Assembly: GCA_947625615.1 (NCBI GenBank)
Contig: CANQPB010000007.1
Span: forward strand, 16,881 to 80,880
Reading direction: 5' to 3'
DNA length: 64,000 bases
Source: an uncultured Clostridia bacterium
GTDB taxonomy: Bacteria; Bacillota; Clostridia; Oscillospirales; Ruminococcaceae
Below, piece after piece: positions 52,714-61,190 of this stretch (position 1 is its first letter; each line of letters begins with the position of its first letter). Position numbers and translations under genes: made by a program. The notes under the pieces are model-generated. The model ran no database searches. It was not told where the DNA came from and was given only the letters and a program-made list of their open reading frames with translations.

Positions 52714-52742
52714 ATTATACCAAAGAATCCCGAAAAAGTAAA
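52714..52742 (-). promoter_or_regulatory. promoter of the XRE membrane regulator gene
   Basis: TTTACT and TATAAT with a 17-base spacer on the minus strand; the -35 context CTTTACTTTTT is shared with lepA and yerC. Confidence 0.7.
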
Positions 52743-52833
52743 GCGACGGGTGTTTACATTTTCGCGCAACGCTTCGTGGCACGGGCTTATACGGGCCTAT
52801 ATGAAACTTTCGGAAAATATTTTCAAATAAGTC

Positions 52834-52862
52834 TTGACAAACCGGCGGGTTTTCTGTATAAT
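52834..52862 (+). promoter_or_regulatory. promoter of the tRNA-Asp/Gly/Cys cluster
   Basis: TTGACA and TATAAT, both perfect, with a 17-base spacer; 44 bases upstream of tRNA-Asp. Confidence 0.85.
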
Positions 52863-52906
52863 AGAAAAAGTCGGCACGGCAAGTGACCGACTGTGGTTTA
52901 GATCAT

Positions 52907-52983
52907 GGCCCGGTAGTTCAGCTGGTTAGAACGCTAGCCTGTCACGCTAGAGGTCGTCGGTTCGAGCCCGATCCGGGTCGCCA
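52907..52983 (+). tRNA. tRNA-Asp (GTC)
   Basis: 77 bases including an encoded CCA. Acceptor GGCCCGG/CCGGGTC, anticodon stem CTAGC/GCTAG with loop CTGTCAC (anticodon GTC), T-arm GGTTCGAGCC. Confidence 0.97.
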
Positions 52984-52988
52984 CATAT

Positions 52989-53064
52989 GCGGATTTAGCT
53001 CATCTGGCAGAGCGCCACCTTGCCAAGGTGGAGGTAGCGAGTTCAAGCCTCGTAATCCGCTCCA
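52989..53064 (+). tRNA. tRNA-Gly (GCC)
   Basis: 76 bases including encoded CCA. Acceptor GCGGATT/AATCCGC, anticodon stem CCACC/GGTGG with loop TTGCCAA. Five bases after tRNA-Asp. Confidence 0.97.
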
Positions 53065-53067
53065 TAG

Positions 53068-53141
53068 GGTGCCATAGCCAAGTGGTAAGGCGTAGGACTG
53101 CAACTCCTTGACCCCCAGTTCAAATCTGGGTGGCACCTCCA
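53068..53141 (+). tRNA. tRNA-Cys (GCA)
   Basis: 74 bases including encoded CCA. Acceptor GGTGCCA/TGGCACC, anticodon stem AGGA/TCCT with loop containing GCA. Last tRNA of the cluster. Confidence 0.97.
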
Positions 53142-53152
53142 AAATAAGACCG

Positions 53153-53180
53153 GCCGCAGCTTTTGCGGCTGTTCTTTTTA
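53153..53180 (+). terminator. terminator of the tRNA cluster
   Basis: A GCCGCA/TGCGGC hairpin followed by TGTTCTTTTT. Confidence 0.75.
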
Positions 53181-53209
53181 TCTTATTTTACAATAAAGGA
53201 GTCATGACG

Positions 53210-53665
53210 ATGAAACTTGCCGAAGCATTACAAGAACGCGCCGATCTTAAAATCAGGCTTTCAAACCTTTGCACGCGACTTACAAACAATTGCCTCTATC
53301 AGGAAGACGAAAAGCCCGCCGAAGATCCCGCTGAGCTTTTGAAGGAATACGATGAATGCGCCTCAAGGTTTCGCTATCTTGTCGAGAAGATAAATCTCAC
53401 CAACTGCAGAACCTTAGTCGGCGGCAAAACTCTCACCGAGATTCTTGCCGAAAAGGACGCCATGTCGCTCCGCCTTTCTCTTTACCGCAATCTTGTCAAC
53501 ACAGCAAGCTCGGGCGCTCAGCGTGCGCGCCGCTCCGAGATAAAAATTCTCAGCGCTCTCGACGCAAAATCCCTCCAGAAGACCGCCGACCAAATCGCCC
53601 GTGAATTAAGGCTCCTTGACAACACCGTTCAAGCCGCCAACTGGGCGAACGACCTCATTGAGTGA
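53210..53665 (+). CDS. DIP1984-family protein
   Basis: 151 residues. The start 'MKLAEALQERADLKIRLSNL' and 'DPAELLKEYDECASRF', 'NLTNCRTLVGGKTLTEILAEKDAM' (in part) match the DIP1984 family, small all-helical proteins of unknown function (older name septicolysin-like). Predicted mostly coiled helices, cytoplasmic. Two ATGs lie six bases apart; AAAGGAG is nine bases from the second (53210) and only three from the first (53204), so the second is preferred. A probable structured RNA follows directly, its first helix starting three bases after the stop. Confidence 0.82.
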   Translation: MKLAEALQERADLKIRLSNLCTRLTNNCLYQEDEKPAEDPAELLKEYDECASRFRYLVEKINLTNCRTLVGGKTLTEILAEKDAMSLRLSLYRNLVNTASSGAQRARRSEIKILSALDAKSLQKTADQIARELRLLDNTVQAANWANDLIE

Positions 53666-53667
53666 AC

Positions 53668-53845
53668 TTTCAGCCGGTAGCCGTTTTCAGAGCGAATGCT
53701 ATCTCCCGCAGTTGAGAATGAACTTGCAGCCTGAGGAGGCCCATAGGACAGGGCTCGGGTTCAAATCCCGGCTTATCGTAAGTCTTGACAGCTTACAGGC
53801 GCATAATATATCGAGTATATCTCACTACCTTGGCATTGACTGAAA
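53668..53845 (+). ncRNA. probable structured noncoding RNA, raiA-like
   Basis: About 178 bases. The ends pair: TTTCAG-CC-GGTAG with CTACC-TTGG-CATTGA-CTGAAA. Inside are AGC-GAAT-GCT, a GCAGTT/AACTTGC helix, GCCC-ATAGGACA-GGGC, a tRNA-like T-arm hairpin (CGGGTTCAAATCCCG), GTAAG/CTTAC and ATATA/TATAT hairpins. No tRNA acceptor stem or anticodon arm can be drawn, and the ORF crossing it is unconvincing. Size, multibranch plan and T-loop resemble the raiA motif RNA of Clostridia, but that identity is from memory and needs a covariance-model search. The promoter may be that of the upstream gene. Confidence 0.55.
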
Positions 53846-53880
53846 CCCGGCGAGGGTGGGCAAGGGGCAAACTAAAAATA

Positions 53881-53902
53881 TGTAAAGAATATTTACTTTA
53901 CA
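53881..53902. promoter_or_regulatory. 22-bp dyad TGTAAAG-N8-CTTTACA, copy 5
   Basis: A perfect copy of the motif found in the his operon, located between the ncRNA and the hslO terminator. Confidence 0.45.
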
Positions 53903-53904
53903 AG

Positions 53905-53941
53905 CTAAAAAGCGGCAGAAGCAATCATCGCCTCTGCCGCT
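53905..53941 (-). terminator. terminator of the yerC-methyltransferase-hslO operon
   Basis: A perfect 9-bp stem (AGCGGCAGA/TCTGCCGCT) followed on the minus strand by TTTTAG. Confidence 0.8.
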
Positions 53942-53954
53942 GAATTTATATGCC

Positions 53955-54836
53955 CTATTTTTGGGTTTTTTTACGGCGCATCGCGAGGATCTCATCACGT
54001 GTAAAGCGATATGCCTTGCCGCAGAAATGGCATTTTACCTCCGTCACATCGTCCTCCGCAAGGCTGTTTATATCCTTTTCGGGCAGACTGTAGAGTATTC
54101 TCTCCGTCCTCTCGCGGCTGCAATCGCACTTATAGCTCACCTCAAAGTTGTCAAGGATATTCGGCTCAAGCCCCTCAAGGGCTTTCATGGCGATCTCCTC
54201 GGCCGTGAGGCCCGCCTCCATCATCGAGGTGACACTCGGCATTCCGGCGATGTTTTTCTCGATTATGTCTATGCATTCGTCCGGCGCAAAGGGCAGAAGG
54301 TGGAGCAAAAATCCACCCGCGCGTCTCACAGTCAGATCGGGATTCACAAGCACCCCGAGCGCGCACACCGTCGGCGTCTGCTCGCTTACCGCGAAGTAGT
54401 TGGTGATATCCTCGGCAATCTCTCCGCTGATAAGCTCTGTCTGCCCAACATAGGGCTCCTTAAGGCCTAAATCTTTTATAACGGTAACGGTGCCGTTTCG
54501 CCCCACAGCCGAACCGACGTCGAGCTTTCCGTTTTGTTTCAGCGGAAGCTCTACCACGCTGTTGTCGCAGTAGGCTTTCACGTTTCCGAAGCTGTCCGAA
54601 ACGGCCACCATGCTGCCTATAGGCCCTCCGCCGTTGATTTTTATGCTCACGCTGTCGTCCTTGTCCTTAAGGCCGAAGCCGATCAGCGAGCAGCCGAGCG
54701 CAAGCCTGCCGAGCGCCGCCGTTACGACCGCGCTTGTTTGGTGTATCCTTTCAATTTCTGCGACGATATCCGTGCCGTCCACCGCCGAACAGACTACCGA
54801 GGCATCGGCGCTTATAGTTCTTACAATTCTTGACAA
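53955..54836 (-). CDS. hslO: Hsp33 redox-regulated chaperone
   Basis: 293 residues from a TTG start. Hsp33 is a holdase switched on by oxidation. The zinc-binding cysteines are 'CDC' in 'VSYKCDCSRERTERIL' and 'CHFC' in 'VKCHFCGKAYRFT'. The N-terminal domain begins 'SRIVRTISADASVV', the family start. The track uses an earlier TTG at 54854 inside the methyltransferase gene; the TTG at 54836 has AAGGAG seven bases upstream and lies one base after that gene's stop. A link to oxidative stress handling in an anaerobe fits. Confidence 0.92.
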   Translation of the reverse strand: MSRIVRTISADASVVCSAVDGTDIVAEIERIHQTSAVVTAALGRLALGCSLIGFGLKDKDDSVSIKINGGGPIGSMVAVSDSFGNVKAYCDNSVVELPLKQNGKLDVGSAVGRNGTVTVIKDLGLKEPYVGQTELISGEIAEDITNYFAVSEQTPTVCALGVLVNPDLTVRRAGGFLLHLLPFAPDECIDIIEKNIAGMPSVTSMMEAGLTAEEIAMKALEGLEPNILDNFEVSYKCDCSRERTERILYSLPEKDINSLAEDDVTEVKCHFCGKAYRFTRDEILAMRRKKTQK

Positions 54837-54837
54837 T

Positions 54838-55605
54838 TCAAATTCTCCTTGCAACGTAAAGAATACGCTCCGTAAATTTTGTCGGGGCGCTGTTTTTCAG
54901 CCCGTCGAAGATCTCCAAAAGCTCAAATCCGCAGTTTTCAACAAGCTCCGCGACGGTTTTCGTGTGATACGCCCTCTCCCGGAAGCTCTCGCTCTTTCTT
55001 GCAAAGCTTCCGTCTTCCTGCCTCAAAAAGAAATCGAGGGTTATTTTCACCGTGCAGTCCCCGGGGCGGTATTCGTTCTGCCAGACCGCGTAAACGCCTT
55101 CCTTAGGCCTGTCGAAGACAAAGAAATTGTCCGCGAGAACCTTTCGGTGCTTATAGGGCGTATTCATATCAAAAATAAACAGACCGCCCGGCTTTAAATT
55201 TTCCGCAGCGGCCAAAAAGGCTTGTTTAACGCTGTCAAGCCGCGGCAGGTGGTTCAAGGCGTCCAGTGAACACACCGCTGCGTCCGCACAGTAAGGCAAA
55301 CACAGCTTTCGCATATCCTGCTTAAAAAGAATAATGCTCGAGCCTGAATCTTTAATTTTATGTTTTGCAGCCGATATCATATCAAGGCTCAGGTCTGTCC
55401 CGATGACCTTAAATCCCAGATCTTCAAGGCATATTCCGAGATTGAGGGTGCCGCAGGCAATGTCGGCGACGGTTATTTTCTGTCCCGGGCCGGGCGCCGC
55501 CTTAAGGTAACGGCGTATAAGCGAAAAGACCCGCCCCGCATACCCCTTGTAATTGACATTCTGCGTCAGCAAGTCATAATACGGGGCGAATACTTCGTAG
55601 CTCAT
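54838..55605 (-). CDS. class I SAM-dependent methyltransferase
   Basis: 255 residues. 'EVFAPYYDLLTQNVNYKGYA' start, SAM motif 'VADIACGTLNLGICLEDLG' (a variant GxGxG), 'IGTDLSLDMI', and 'SLDALNHLPRL' in motif IV position. Similar proteins are annotated as ubiquinone/menaquinone-type or small-molecule methyltransferases; the substrate is unknown. It starts directly after the yerC stop and leads into hslO, so all three form one operon. Confidence 0.85.
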   Translation of the reverse strand: MSYEVFAPYYDLLTQNVNYKGYAGRVFSLIRRYLKAAPGPGQKITVADIACGTLNLGICLEDLGFKVIGTDLSLDMISAAKHKIKDSGSSIILFKQDMRKLCLPYCADAAVCSLDALNHLPRLDSVKQAFLAAAENLKPGGLFIFDMNTPYKHRKVLADNFFVFDRPKEGVYAVWQNEYRPGDCTVKITLDFFLRQEDGSFARKSESFRERAYHTKTVAELVENCGFELLEIFDGLKNSAPTKFTERILYVARRI

Positions 55606-55905
55606 TTATTGCGGCTTGCGTTCGCTCAGGCGCTTGAATATCATGGAATATCCGCCGCTGCCGTAGTTTATCGAGCGGTTCACGCGGCTAATGGTTGCCG
55701 TAGAGGCGCCCGTCTCGGCGACGATATCGCTGTAGACGAAATGGTTTGTAAGCATCTTCGCGACTTCATAGCGCTGTGAAATGCTCTTAAGCTCAAGAAC
55801 GGTGCACAGGTCTTCGAAGAAGGAATAGCATTCCTCCTTGGTTTCAAGCGCAAGGATAGCCTCAAACAGATCGTCGAGCTGCTGGTCTTTCAATACAGTT
55901 TTCAT
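55606..55905 (-). CDS. yerC: YerC/YecD-family TrpR-like DNA-binding regulator
   Basis: 99 residues from the ATG behind AAGGAGA; the track start at 56010 lies in the terminator palindrome upstream. 'LTKEECYSFFEDLCT'-like N-terminal helices are followed by 'LKSISQRYEVAKMLTNHFVYSDIVAETGASTATISRVNRSINYGSGGY' (in part), the TrpR-superfamily helix-turn-helix. Members of this family have been proposed as histidine-biosynthesis repressors (HisR) in Gram-positive bacteria. A 29-bp near-palindrome overlaps its -35 box and could be an autoregulatory site. Confidence 0.88.
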   Translation of the reverse strand: MKTVLKDQQLDDLFEAILALETKEECYSFFEDLCTVLELKSISQRYEVAKMLTNHFVYSDIVAETGASTATISRVNRSINYGSGGYSMIFKRLSERKPQ

Positions 55906-55958
55906 AAATTTCTCCTTGGATTTATTCTTGTCATGCGTTCCTGTTTTCTGCTCATTAT

Positions 55959-55987
55959 ATTGTAGCACATCTTTTGAAAAAAGTAAA
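55959..55987 (-). promoter_or_regulatory. promoter of yerC operon
   Basis: TTTACT and TACAAT with a 17-base spacer on the minus strand. The -35 lies at the edge of the palindrome at 55985-56013. Confidence 0.65.
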
Positions 55988-56013
55988 GTGGTAATTTGCC
56001 AAATTACCACTTT
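55985..56013. terminator. palindromic bidirectional terminator / possible operator
   Basis: AAAGTGGTAATTTG and its exact complement are separated by one base: 14-bp arms. T-runs flank both sides, so it can end engB transcription. It also touches the yerC -35 box, which makes an operator role possible. Confidence 0.65.
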
Positions 56014-56040
56014 TTTTGTAATTTTTTCTCAATTATTTTT

Positions 56041-56628
56041 TTACTGACCGGCGATTTCCCCGACAATTTCCCTCAGCTGACCAACTCCCTCATCGGTTAC
56101 GGCCGAAAATTCAACGACCGTCAGCCCTTCGCAGCTCGGAAGCTCGGTCTTAAAGGCCTCGGTTCTTTTGGCCCTCTCGGTCTTGTTCAGCTTATCCGCC
56201 TTTGTCAGAACGACTATAAAGGGAATCCCGCTGTCGATGAGAAAGTCTATCATATTAAGGTCGTCCTTTGTCGGCGGGTGGCGCATGTCTATAAGCTGCA
56301 TGACAAGCGCAAGATCCCGCTCGCCGTCGCCGAGATATCCGCCGATAAGCTCCCGCCACCGTTTTATGTCTGCCTTCGATACCTTTGCATAGCCGTATCC
56401 CGGCAGATCGACAAAGTTTATGTTTTCAAGCCGATAGAAGTTTATCGTCGCAGTCTTTCCCGGCACGGCGCTCACCCGCGCCAGATTCTTTCGGCCGAAA
56501 AGCCTGTTTATCAGCGAGGATTTCCCCACGTTCGAGCGCCCCGAAAAGGCTATCTCCATTCTGTCCGAAGGGGGAAGCTGGTTAAAAGTCCCGTAGGAAG
56601 CCGAAAATTCTGCCTGCGAAAAGTTCAT
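56041..56628 (-). CDS. engB: ribosome biogenesis GTP-binding protein EngB (YsxC)
   Basis: 195 residues, small GTPase needed for 50S assembly. G motifs: 'GRSNVGKSSLINRLFG', 'DLPGYGYAKVSKADI' and 'TKADKLNKTERAK'. Overlaps the lon stop by one base (TGATG), the common lon-engB pairing in Firmicutes. Confidence 0.96.
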   Translation of the reverse strand: MNFSQAEFSASYGTFNQLPPSDRMEIAFSGRSNVGKSSLINRLFGRKNLARVSAVPGKTATINFYRLENINFVDLPGYGYAKVSKADIKRWRELIGGYLGDGERDLALVMQLIDMRHPPTKDDLNMIDFLIDSGIPFIVVLTKADKLNKTERAKRTEAFKTELPSCEGLTVVEFSAVTDEGVGQLREIVGEIAGQ

Positions 56629-59024
56629 CAGCTTCTTGCCCCCACGGCCGCCGCCGTCTTCTTGAAAGCCGTCGGGATAACCGGTTTTTTGGCCTCCGGC
56701 ATGATGAGCGCTGTGTTTAAAACGTCCTCAATCGTCTCGGCGAAGACGAATTCCACCGACGCCTTTACCTTTTCGTCCACCTCTTCAAGATCCGGCTTGT
56801 TGTCGCTCGGGATAATCACCGTCTTTATGCCTGCCTTGTAGGCGGCCATTGTCTTTTCTCTAAGCCCGCCTATTGCGAGCACCTTTCCGCGCAGCGTTAT
56901 CTCGCCGGTCATCGCCACGTCTGATCTCACGGGTATCCCCGAAAGCTCCGAAATAAGCGCGGTCGCGAGAGTTACGCCCGCCGACGGGCCGTCCTTGGGC
57001 ACGGCGCCCTCCGGCGCGTGGATATGAATGTCCTTTTTCGAGTAAAAGTCCTTGTCGATGCCGTATTTTTCCGCAACGCTCCTTGAATAGCTCACCGCTA
57101 TCTTCGCGCTTTCCTTCATAACGTCGCCCAGTGAGCCCGTCAGCTCGATAGCCCCTTTTCCGTCCATCGAGAGGACTTCCAGAGGCATTAGCGTTCCTCC
57201 CACCGAAGTCCACGCGAGCCCGTTCACCTCGCCGATCTGCGGCTTATCCAACTTTAAATCGGAGGTGAATTTTCTCACGCCGAGATATTTTTCCACCGTC
57301 TCGGGGGTTACGGTTATCCTTGCCGATGTTTTGGAAACTATTTCCTTTGCGGCCTTGCGGCAGACCGACGCTATCGACCTTTCAAGCGTCCTCACGCCGG
57401 CCTCGCGGGTGTAAAAGTCTATGAGCTCGTAAAGCCCGGCGTCGCTGAATCTGAGCATATTGCCGTTGAGACCGTTTGCCTTAAGCTGCTTCGGCACAAG
57501 ATGGCGCTTTGCAATCTCAAATTTTTCCTCGCGGGTATAGCTCGGCAGCTCGATGATGTCCATTCTGTCAAGAAGCGGGGGAGCCACGGTGTCAAGGTTA
57601 TTCGCCGTGGTGACAAATAAAACGTCGGAGAGATCAAAGGGTATCTCAAGGTAATGATCCCTGAATTCCTTGTTCTGCTCGCTGTCGAGAACTTCAAGCA
57701 TGGCGCTCGAGGGGTCGCCCCTGAAATCGTTCGACATCTTGTCAATCTCGTCAAGAAGTATAAGCGGATTTGAGGATCCCGCCTGCCTTATCGCCGCGAT
57801 TATTCTGCCCGGCATCGAGCCTATGTAAGTCTTTCTGTGGCCTCTTATGTCGCTTTCGTCGCGTATTCCGCCCAGAGAAACCCTTGCGTATTTCCGCCCG
57901 AGGGCCTTTGCTATCGACTTTCCGATCGAGGTCTTGCCTACGCCGGGAGGGCCGACAAGGCAGATTATCTGCCCCTTGACGTCGGGAATGAGGTTTCTCA
58001 CCGAAATAAGCTCAAGAATACGCTCCTTGACCTTTTTCATGCCGTAGTGATCCTTGTCAAGCTGCGCCGACACCTTTTCGATGTCGAGCTTATCCGAGGT
58101 CTTTGTATTCCAGGGGAGCTCTAAAACGGTGTCGAGATACCCCCTTATCACCGCCGCCTCCTGCGAGCCGAAGGGCATTTTTTCCAGCCTTTTCGCCTCC
58201 GAGACGAGCTTTTCTACGCTCTCCTGCGGCAGCCCTAATTTTGAAATTTTTTCGAGATATAAATAGCTCTCATCGGCGGGGTCTTCCTCCTCGCCGAGCT
58301 CCTCGCGGATTATTCTCATCTCCTCGCGAAGGTAATATTCCCGCTGCCCGCGGTCGATAGCCTCTCCCACGCGCATGTGAATGTCCTTTTCTATGGCGAG
58401 GATCTGCGTTTCTTTCGCAAGTATTGCAAGAATCACCGCAAGCTTGTCGCTCAAAGACTGCGCCTCTAAAATCTCCTGCCTTGCCTCTGCGGGAATGCTT
58501 ATGTTAAAGGCGATGAGCTCGTAAAGGTTTTCGGGGGTCTTCGCGTTCTCAACGGAGGTTTTCAGCACGTCAGGCATTCTCGGAACGACGGCGGAATACG
58601 CCGTAAACGCGTTTTTGAGCACCCTCATCAGCGCGTATAGCTCCTCGTCTGAGGCATGCTCGCGGGAAAAATTCTTAAGCGGCCTGACTATTGCATACAT
58701 TCCCACGCCGTCTTTGTTTAAATCGATAAGCTTTGCGCGGTAAAGCCCCTCTACATTCACGCGGGATATTCCGTCGGCGGTCTTGACGATCTGCTTGACC
58801 TCGCATACCGTTCCCACGCGGTAGACGTCGTCGAAGCCGGGGTCTTTCACCGAGGGGTCGCGCTGCGCGGTCAGAAAGACGGTTCTGTCGCCGTCCAACG
58901 AGAGCCTGAGCGACTCGAGAGAGCGCTGCCTCGAAACGTCGAACCTAAGGTTAAGTCCCGGGAAAACCACCACGTCTCGCGTGGCAACGCAGGGCAGGGT
59001 GGTGAAAGTAATTTTTTCGGACAT
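56628..59024 (-). CDS. lon: ATP-dependent protease La (Lon)
   Basis: 798 residues. N-terminal substrate domain ('[19 protein letters not shown]'), AAA+ module with Walker A '[19 protein letters not shown]' and Walker B '[11 protein letters not shown]', and the Ser-Lys protease domain with the nucleophile in '[15 protein letters not shown]'. The C terminus ends about 25 residues after the usual end of the fold, with '[18 protein letters not shown]'. Degrades damaged and regulatory proteins. Confidence 0.97.
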   Translation of the reverse strand: MSEKITFTTLPCVATRDVVVFPGLNLRFDVSRQRSLESLRLSLDGDRTVFLTAQRDPSVKDPGFDDVYRVGTVCEVKQIVKTADGISRVNVEGLYRAKLIDLNKDGVGMYAIVRPLKNFSREHASDEELYALMRVLKNAFTAYSAVVPRMPDVLKTSVENAKTPENLYELIAFNISIPAEARQEILEAQSLSDKLAVILAILAKETQILAIEKDIHMRVGEAIDRGQREYYLREEMRIIREELGEEEDPADESYLYLEKISKLGLPQESVEKLVSEAKRLEKMPFGSQEAAVIRGYLDTVLELPWNTKTSDKLDIEKVSAQLDKDHYGMKKVKERILELISVRNLIPDVKGQIICLVGPPGVGKTSIGKSIAKALGRKYARVSLGGIRDESDIRGHRKTYIGSMPGRIIAAIRQAGSSNPLILLDEIDKMSNDFRGDPSSAMLEVLDSEQNKEFRDHYLEIPFDLSDVLFVTTANNLDTVAPPLLDRMDIIELPSYTREEKFEIAKRHLVPKQLKANGLNGNMLRFSDAGLYELIDFYTREAGVRTLERSIASVCRKAAKEIVSKTSARITVTPETVEKYLGVRKFTSDLKLDKPQIGEVNGLAWTSVGGTLMPLEVLSMDGKGAIELTGSLGDVMKESAKIAVSYSRSVAEKYGIDKDFYSKKDIHIHAPEGAVPKDGPSAGVTLATALISELSGIPVRSDVAMTGEITLRGKVLAIGGLREKTMAAYKAGIKTVIIPSDNKPDLEEVDEKVKASVEFVFAETIEDVLNTALIMPEAKKPVIPTAFKKTAAAVGARS

Positions 59025-59083
59025 TAAAAATACCTCTTTTTTATTTTAAAGTTGAAGCGTCAAATCAATAGGTCTGCGCTCCT

Positions 59084-59112
59084 ATTATAGCAGACCCCGC
59101 GCAATTTTGCAA
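59084..59112 (-). promoter_or_regulatory. promoter of lon-engB
   Basis: TTGCAA and TATAAT with a 17-base spacer on the minus strand. No CtsR-type direct repeat was recognised around it. Confidence 0.7.
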
Positions 59113-59141
59113 TAGATAAAATAATGGATTATATATTGCAG

Positions 59142-59172
59142 AAAAAGCGGGCGGAAATTTCCTCCCGCCCGC
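59142..59172 (-). terminator. terminator of the XRE-repeat gene
   Basis: A perfect 8-bp stem (GCGGGCGG/CCGCCCGC) followed on the minus strand by TTTTTC. Confidence 0.85.
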
Positions 59173-59189
59173 CGCAAAACGACGCCTTT

Positions 59190-60896
59190 TTATTTCTTTT
59201 TCATATGCTTTCTGACAAACTCGTTCAGCGCGTCCTCGTCGATATAGGAATACCAATCCTCGGGCAGGGCCCTGAACCCCTCTTTTTCCATGGCCGCCAC
59301 CGCTATCTCGGTCAGCACGTCTTCGTCAACATAATCTAACCAGTCATAGGGGATCGCCTTTATCCCGCCTTTTTCGGCGGCCTCTTTAGCGATTTTCGAA
59401 AGAACGTCTTCGTCAACAAACGGAAGCATCGGCGTCGGAACGCTGTCGAGGCCTTCCCCGGCTTCGCCGCTCCCGCTTCCGTCTTCCTTGCCGGCGGGGG
59501 AGTTCTCGCCTTCGCTGTTAAGATTTTTACTCTTATTTATGCGTTTTCTTACAAACTCGCTCAGCGCGTCCTCATCGATATAGGGATACCAATCCTCGGG
59601 CAGGGCCCTGAACCCGTCTTTTTCCATGGCCGCCACCGCTATCTCGGTAAGCACGTCTTCGTCATCATAGTCAAGCCAAGTCTCGGGAATTGCGCTTATT
59701 CCGTCTTTTTCGGCGGCCTCTTTAGCGATTTTCGAAAGAACGTCTTCGTCAACAAACGGAAGCATCGGCGTCGGAACGCTGCCGAGGCCTTCCCCGGCTT
59801 CGCCGCTCCCGCTTCCGCCTTCGCTGTTAAGATTTTTACTCTTATTTATGCGTTTTCTTACAAACTCGCTCAGCGCGTCCTCATCGATATAGGGATACCA
59901 ATCCTCGGGCAGGGCCCTGAACCCGTCTTTTTCCATGGCCGCCACCGCTATCTCGGTCAGAACATCTTCGTCATCATAGTCAAGCCAAGCCTCGGGAATT
60001 GCGCTTATTCCGTCTTTTTCGGCGGCCGCTTTTGCGATTTCCGAGAGAATATCGTCGTCAACGTAATCCAGCCAGGTGTCGGGAATCGCGCTGATTCCGT
60101 TTTTTTCCGCGGCTTCTTTCGCGATTTCCGAGAGAACGTCGTCGTCAACGTAATCCAGCCAGGTGTCGGGAATCGCACTGATTCCGTCTTTTTCGGCGGC
60201 TTCTTTTGCGATTTCCGAGAGAATATCATCGTCAACATAATCCAGCAAGGTATCGGGAATTGCGCTTATTCCGTCTTTTTCGGCGGCCGCTTTTGCGATA
60301 TCGCCGATATATTCCTCGTCAACAAACGGCAGCCAATCCTCGGGTATTGCGTTAATCCCGCCCTTTTTGACAGCGTCTACCGCCAGCTCGCCTATAAGCT
60401 CGTCGCTTAAAAACGGCAGCAGCGACGCCGGAACGCTGTCGAGGCTTTCTATGGCCTCGCTATTCCTGCCGCCGTCTTCTTTGGAGGCAGGGGAGGCTTC
60501 GTCTTCGCTCAGGAGATTTTTCCTCACAACGCTGTCCACCTGGGCGTCGACAAGTATCGGGGCTATTTGATTTATCTCCTCGGCCGACATTTCCGGCGCT
60601 TTCTCCTCGCTTATGTCGGTGACGAGCTTCGCCGCGCGCTCGCTGCCAAGTATCCTGTCCACGCTGACGTCGAACAGCGAGGCCAGCTCCATAAGGTTGG
60701 CGATGTCGGGGCGGCTTTGGCCCCTTTCCCAGTTCGAGACCGCCTGAAAGCTCACGTTCAGCCTGTCGGCAAGCTCGGATTGGGTGATTCCCGCTGCCTT
60801 GCGAAGCTTAGAGATGTTTGCGCCGACCCTCATAATGTCGAAGACCTCGCTCTGAGGTTTCTTTAAAATTTCGTTTTTTGATTTTCCGAAGATCAT
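59190..60896 (-). CDS. XRE-family regulator with thirteen 29-residue repeats
   Basis: 568 residues from the ATG at 60896, which has AAAGGA nine bases upstream; the track start at 61205 lies in the antisense of tRNA-Arg. HTH-XRE at about 24-82 ('GITQSELADRLNVSFQAVSN'). From 154 on come 13 repeats of exactly 29 residues with consensus [AS]-[IVL]-P-x2-W-L-x-Y-V-D-E-D-x-L-x-E-I-A-x2-A-x-E-K-x-G-I-x, in three blocks: seven (154-356), three (373-459) and three (485-568), joined by Gly/Ser/Glu-rich linkers. Blocks 2 and 3 are nearly identical in DNA. Each block opens with SVP..LPF and closes with an ALPEDWY repeat ending FVRK. Role of the repeats unknown; an acidic helical ligand or protein-binding array is likely. 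Confidence 0.88.
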   Translation of the reverse strand: MIFGKSKNEILKKPQSEVFDIMRVGANISKLRKAAGITQSELADRLNVSFQAVSNWERGQSRPDIANLMELASLFDVSVDRILGSERAAKLVTDISEEKAPEMSAEEINQIAPILVDAQVDSVVRKNLLSEDEASPASKEDGGRNSEAIESLDSVPASLLPFLSDELIGELAVDAVKKGGINAIPEDWLPFVDEEYIGDIAKAAAEKDGISAIPDTLLDYVDDDILSEIAKEAAEKDGISAIPDTWLDYVDDDVLSEIAKEAAEKNGISAIPDTWLDYVDDDILSEIAKAAAEKDGISAIPEAWLDYDDEDVLTEIAVAAMEKDGFRALPEDWYPYIDEDALSEFVRKRINKSKNLNSEGGSGSGEAGEGLGSVPTPMLPFVDEDVLSKIAKEAAEKDGISAIPETWLDYDDEDVLTEIAVAAMEKDGFRALPEDWYPYIDEDALSEFVRKRINKSKNLNSEGENSPAGKEDGSGSGEAGEGLDSVPTPMLPFVDEDVLSKIAKEAAEKGGIKAIPYDWLDYVDEDVLTEIAVAAMEKEGFRALPEDWYSYIDEDALNEFVRKHMKKK

Positions 60897-61000
60897 TTTG
60901 ACCGTCCTTTCGTAATTTGATGTCTTCATTATGCCACTTCCGAGTAAAACTGGCCAGCAAGCGCTGATTGAATTGCGCCGCTCAACTGCTGCTTGAATAA

Positions 61001-61029
61001 AGTATACCTTATTTTTTATCGCTGGGCAA
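61001..61029 (-). promoter_or_regulatory. promoter of the XRE-repeat gene
   Basis: TTGCCC and TATACT with a 17-base spacer on the minus strand, divergent from the tRNA-Arg promoter. Confidence 0.65.
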
Positions 61030-61069
61030 CAGGCTTTCGAAAATATTTCAAAAAAATTTTCCCAAACGC

Positions 61070-61098
61070 TTGACAAACCCGCGTCTTTGTGGTAACAT
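61070..61098 (+). promoter_or_regulatory. promoter of tRNA-Arg
   Basis: TTGACA and TAACAT with a 17-base spacer, 14 bases before the tRNA. Confidence 0.75.
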
Positions 61099-61112
61099 AC
61101 TTTCTCGGAGAT

Positions 61113-61188
61113 GCGCCCGTAGCTCAGTGGATAGAGTGCCCGGCTACGAACCGGTAGGTCGAGAGTTCGAATCTCCCCGGGCGCGCCA
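61113..61188 (+). tRNA. tRNA-Arg (ACG)
   Basis: 76 bases including encoded CCA. Acceptor GCGCCCG/CGGGCGC, anticodon stem CCGG/CCGG with ACG in the loop (A34 expected to become inosine), T-arm GAGAGTTCGAATCTC. Confidence 0.97.
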
Positions 61189-61190
61189 CG

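Noticed and set aside
52942-53142. Minus-strand ORF over the tRNA cluster ('MEVPPRFELGVKEL...')
   Set aside because: It is the familiar spurious translation of antisense tRNA sequence.
53740-53790. A tRNA suggested by the T-arm GGGTTCAAATCCC
   Set aside because: No complementary 5' acceptor strand, D-arm or anticodon arm could be drawn. It fits better as part of a larger structured RNA.
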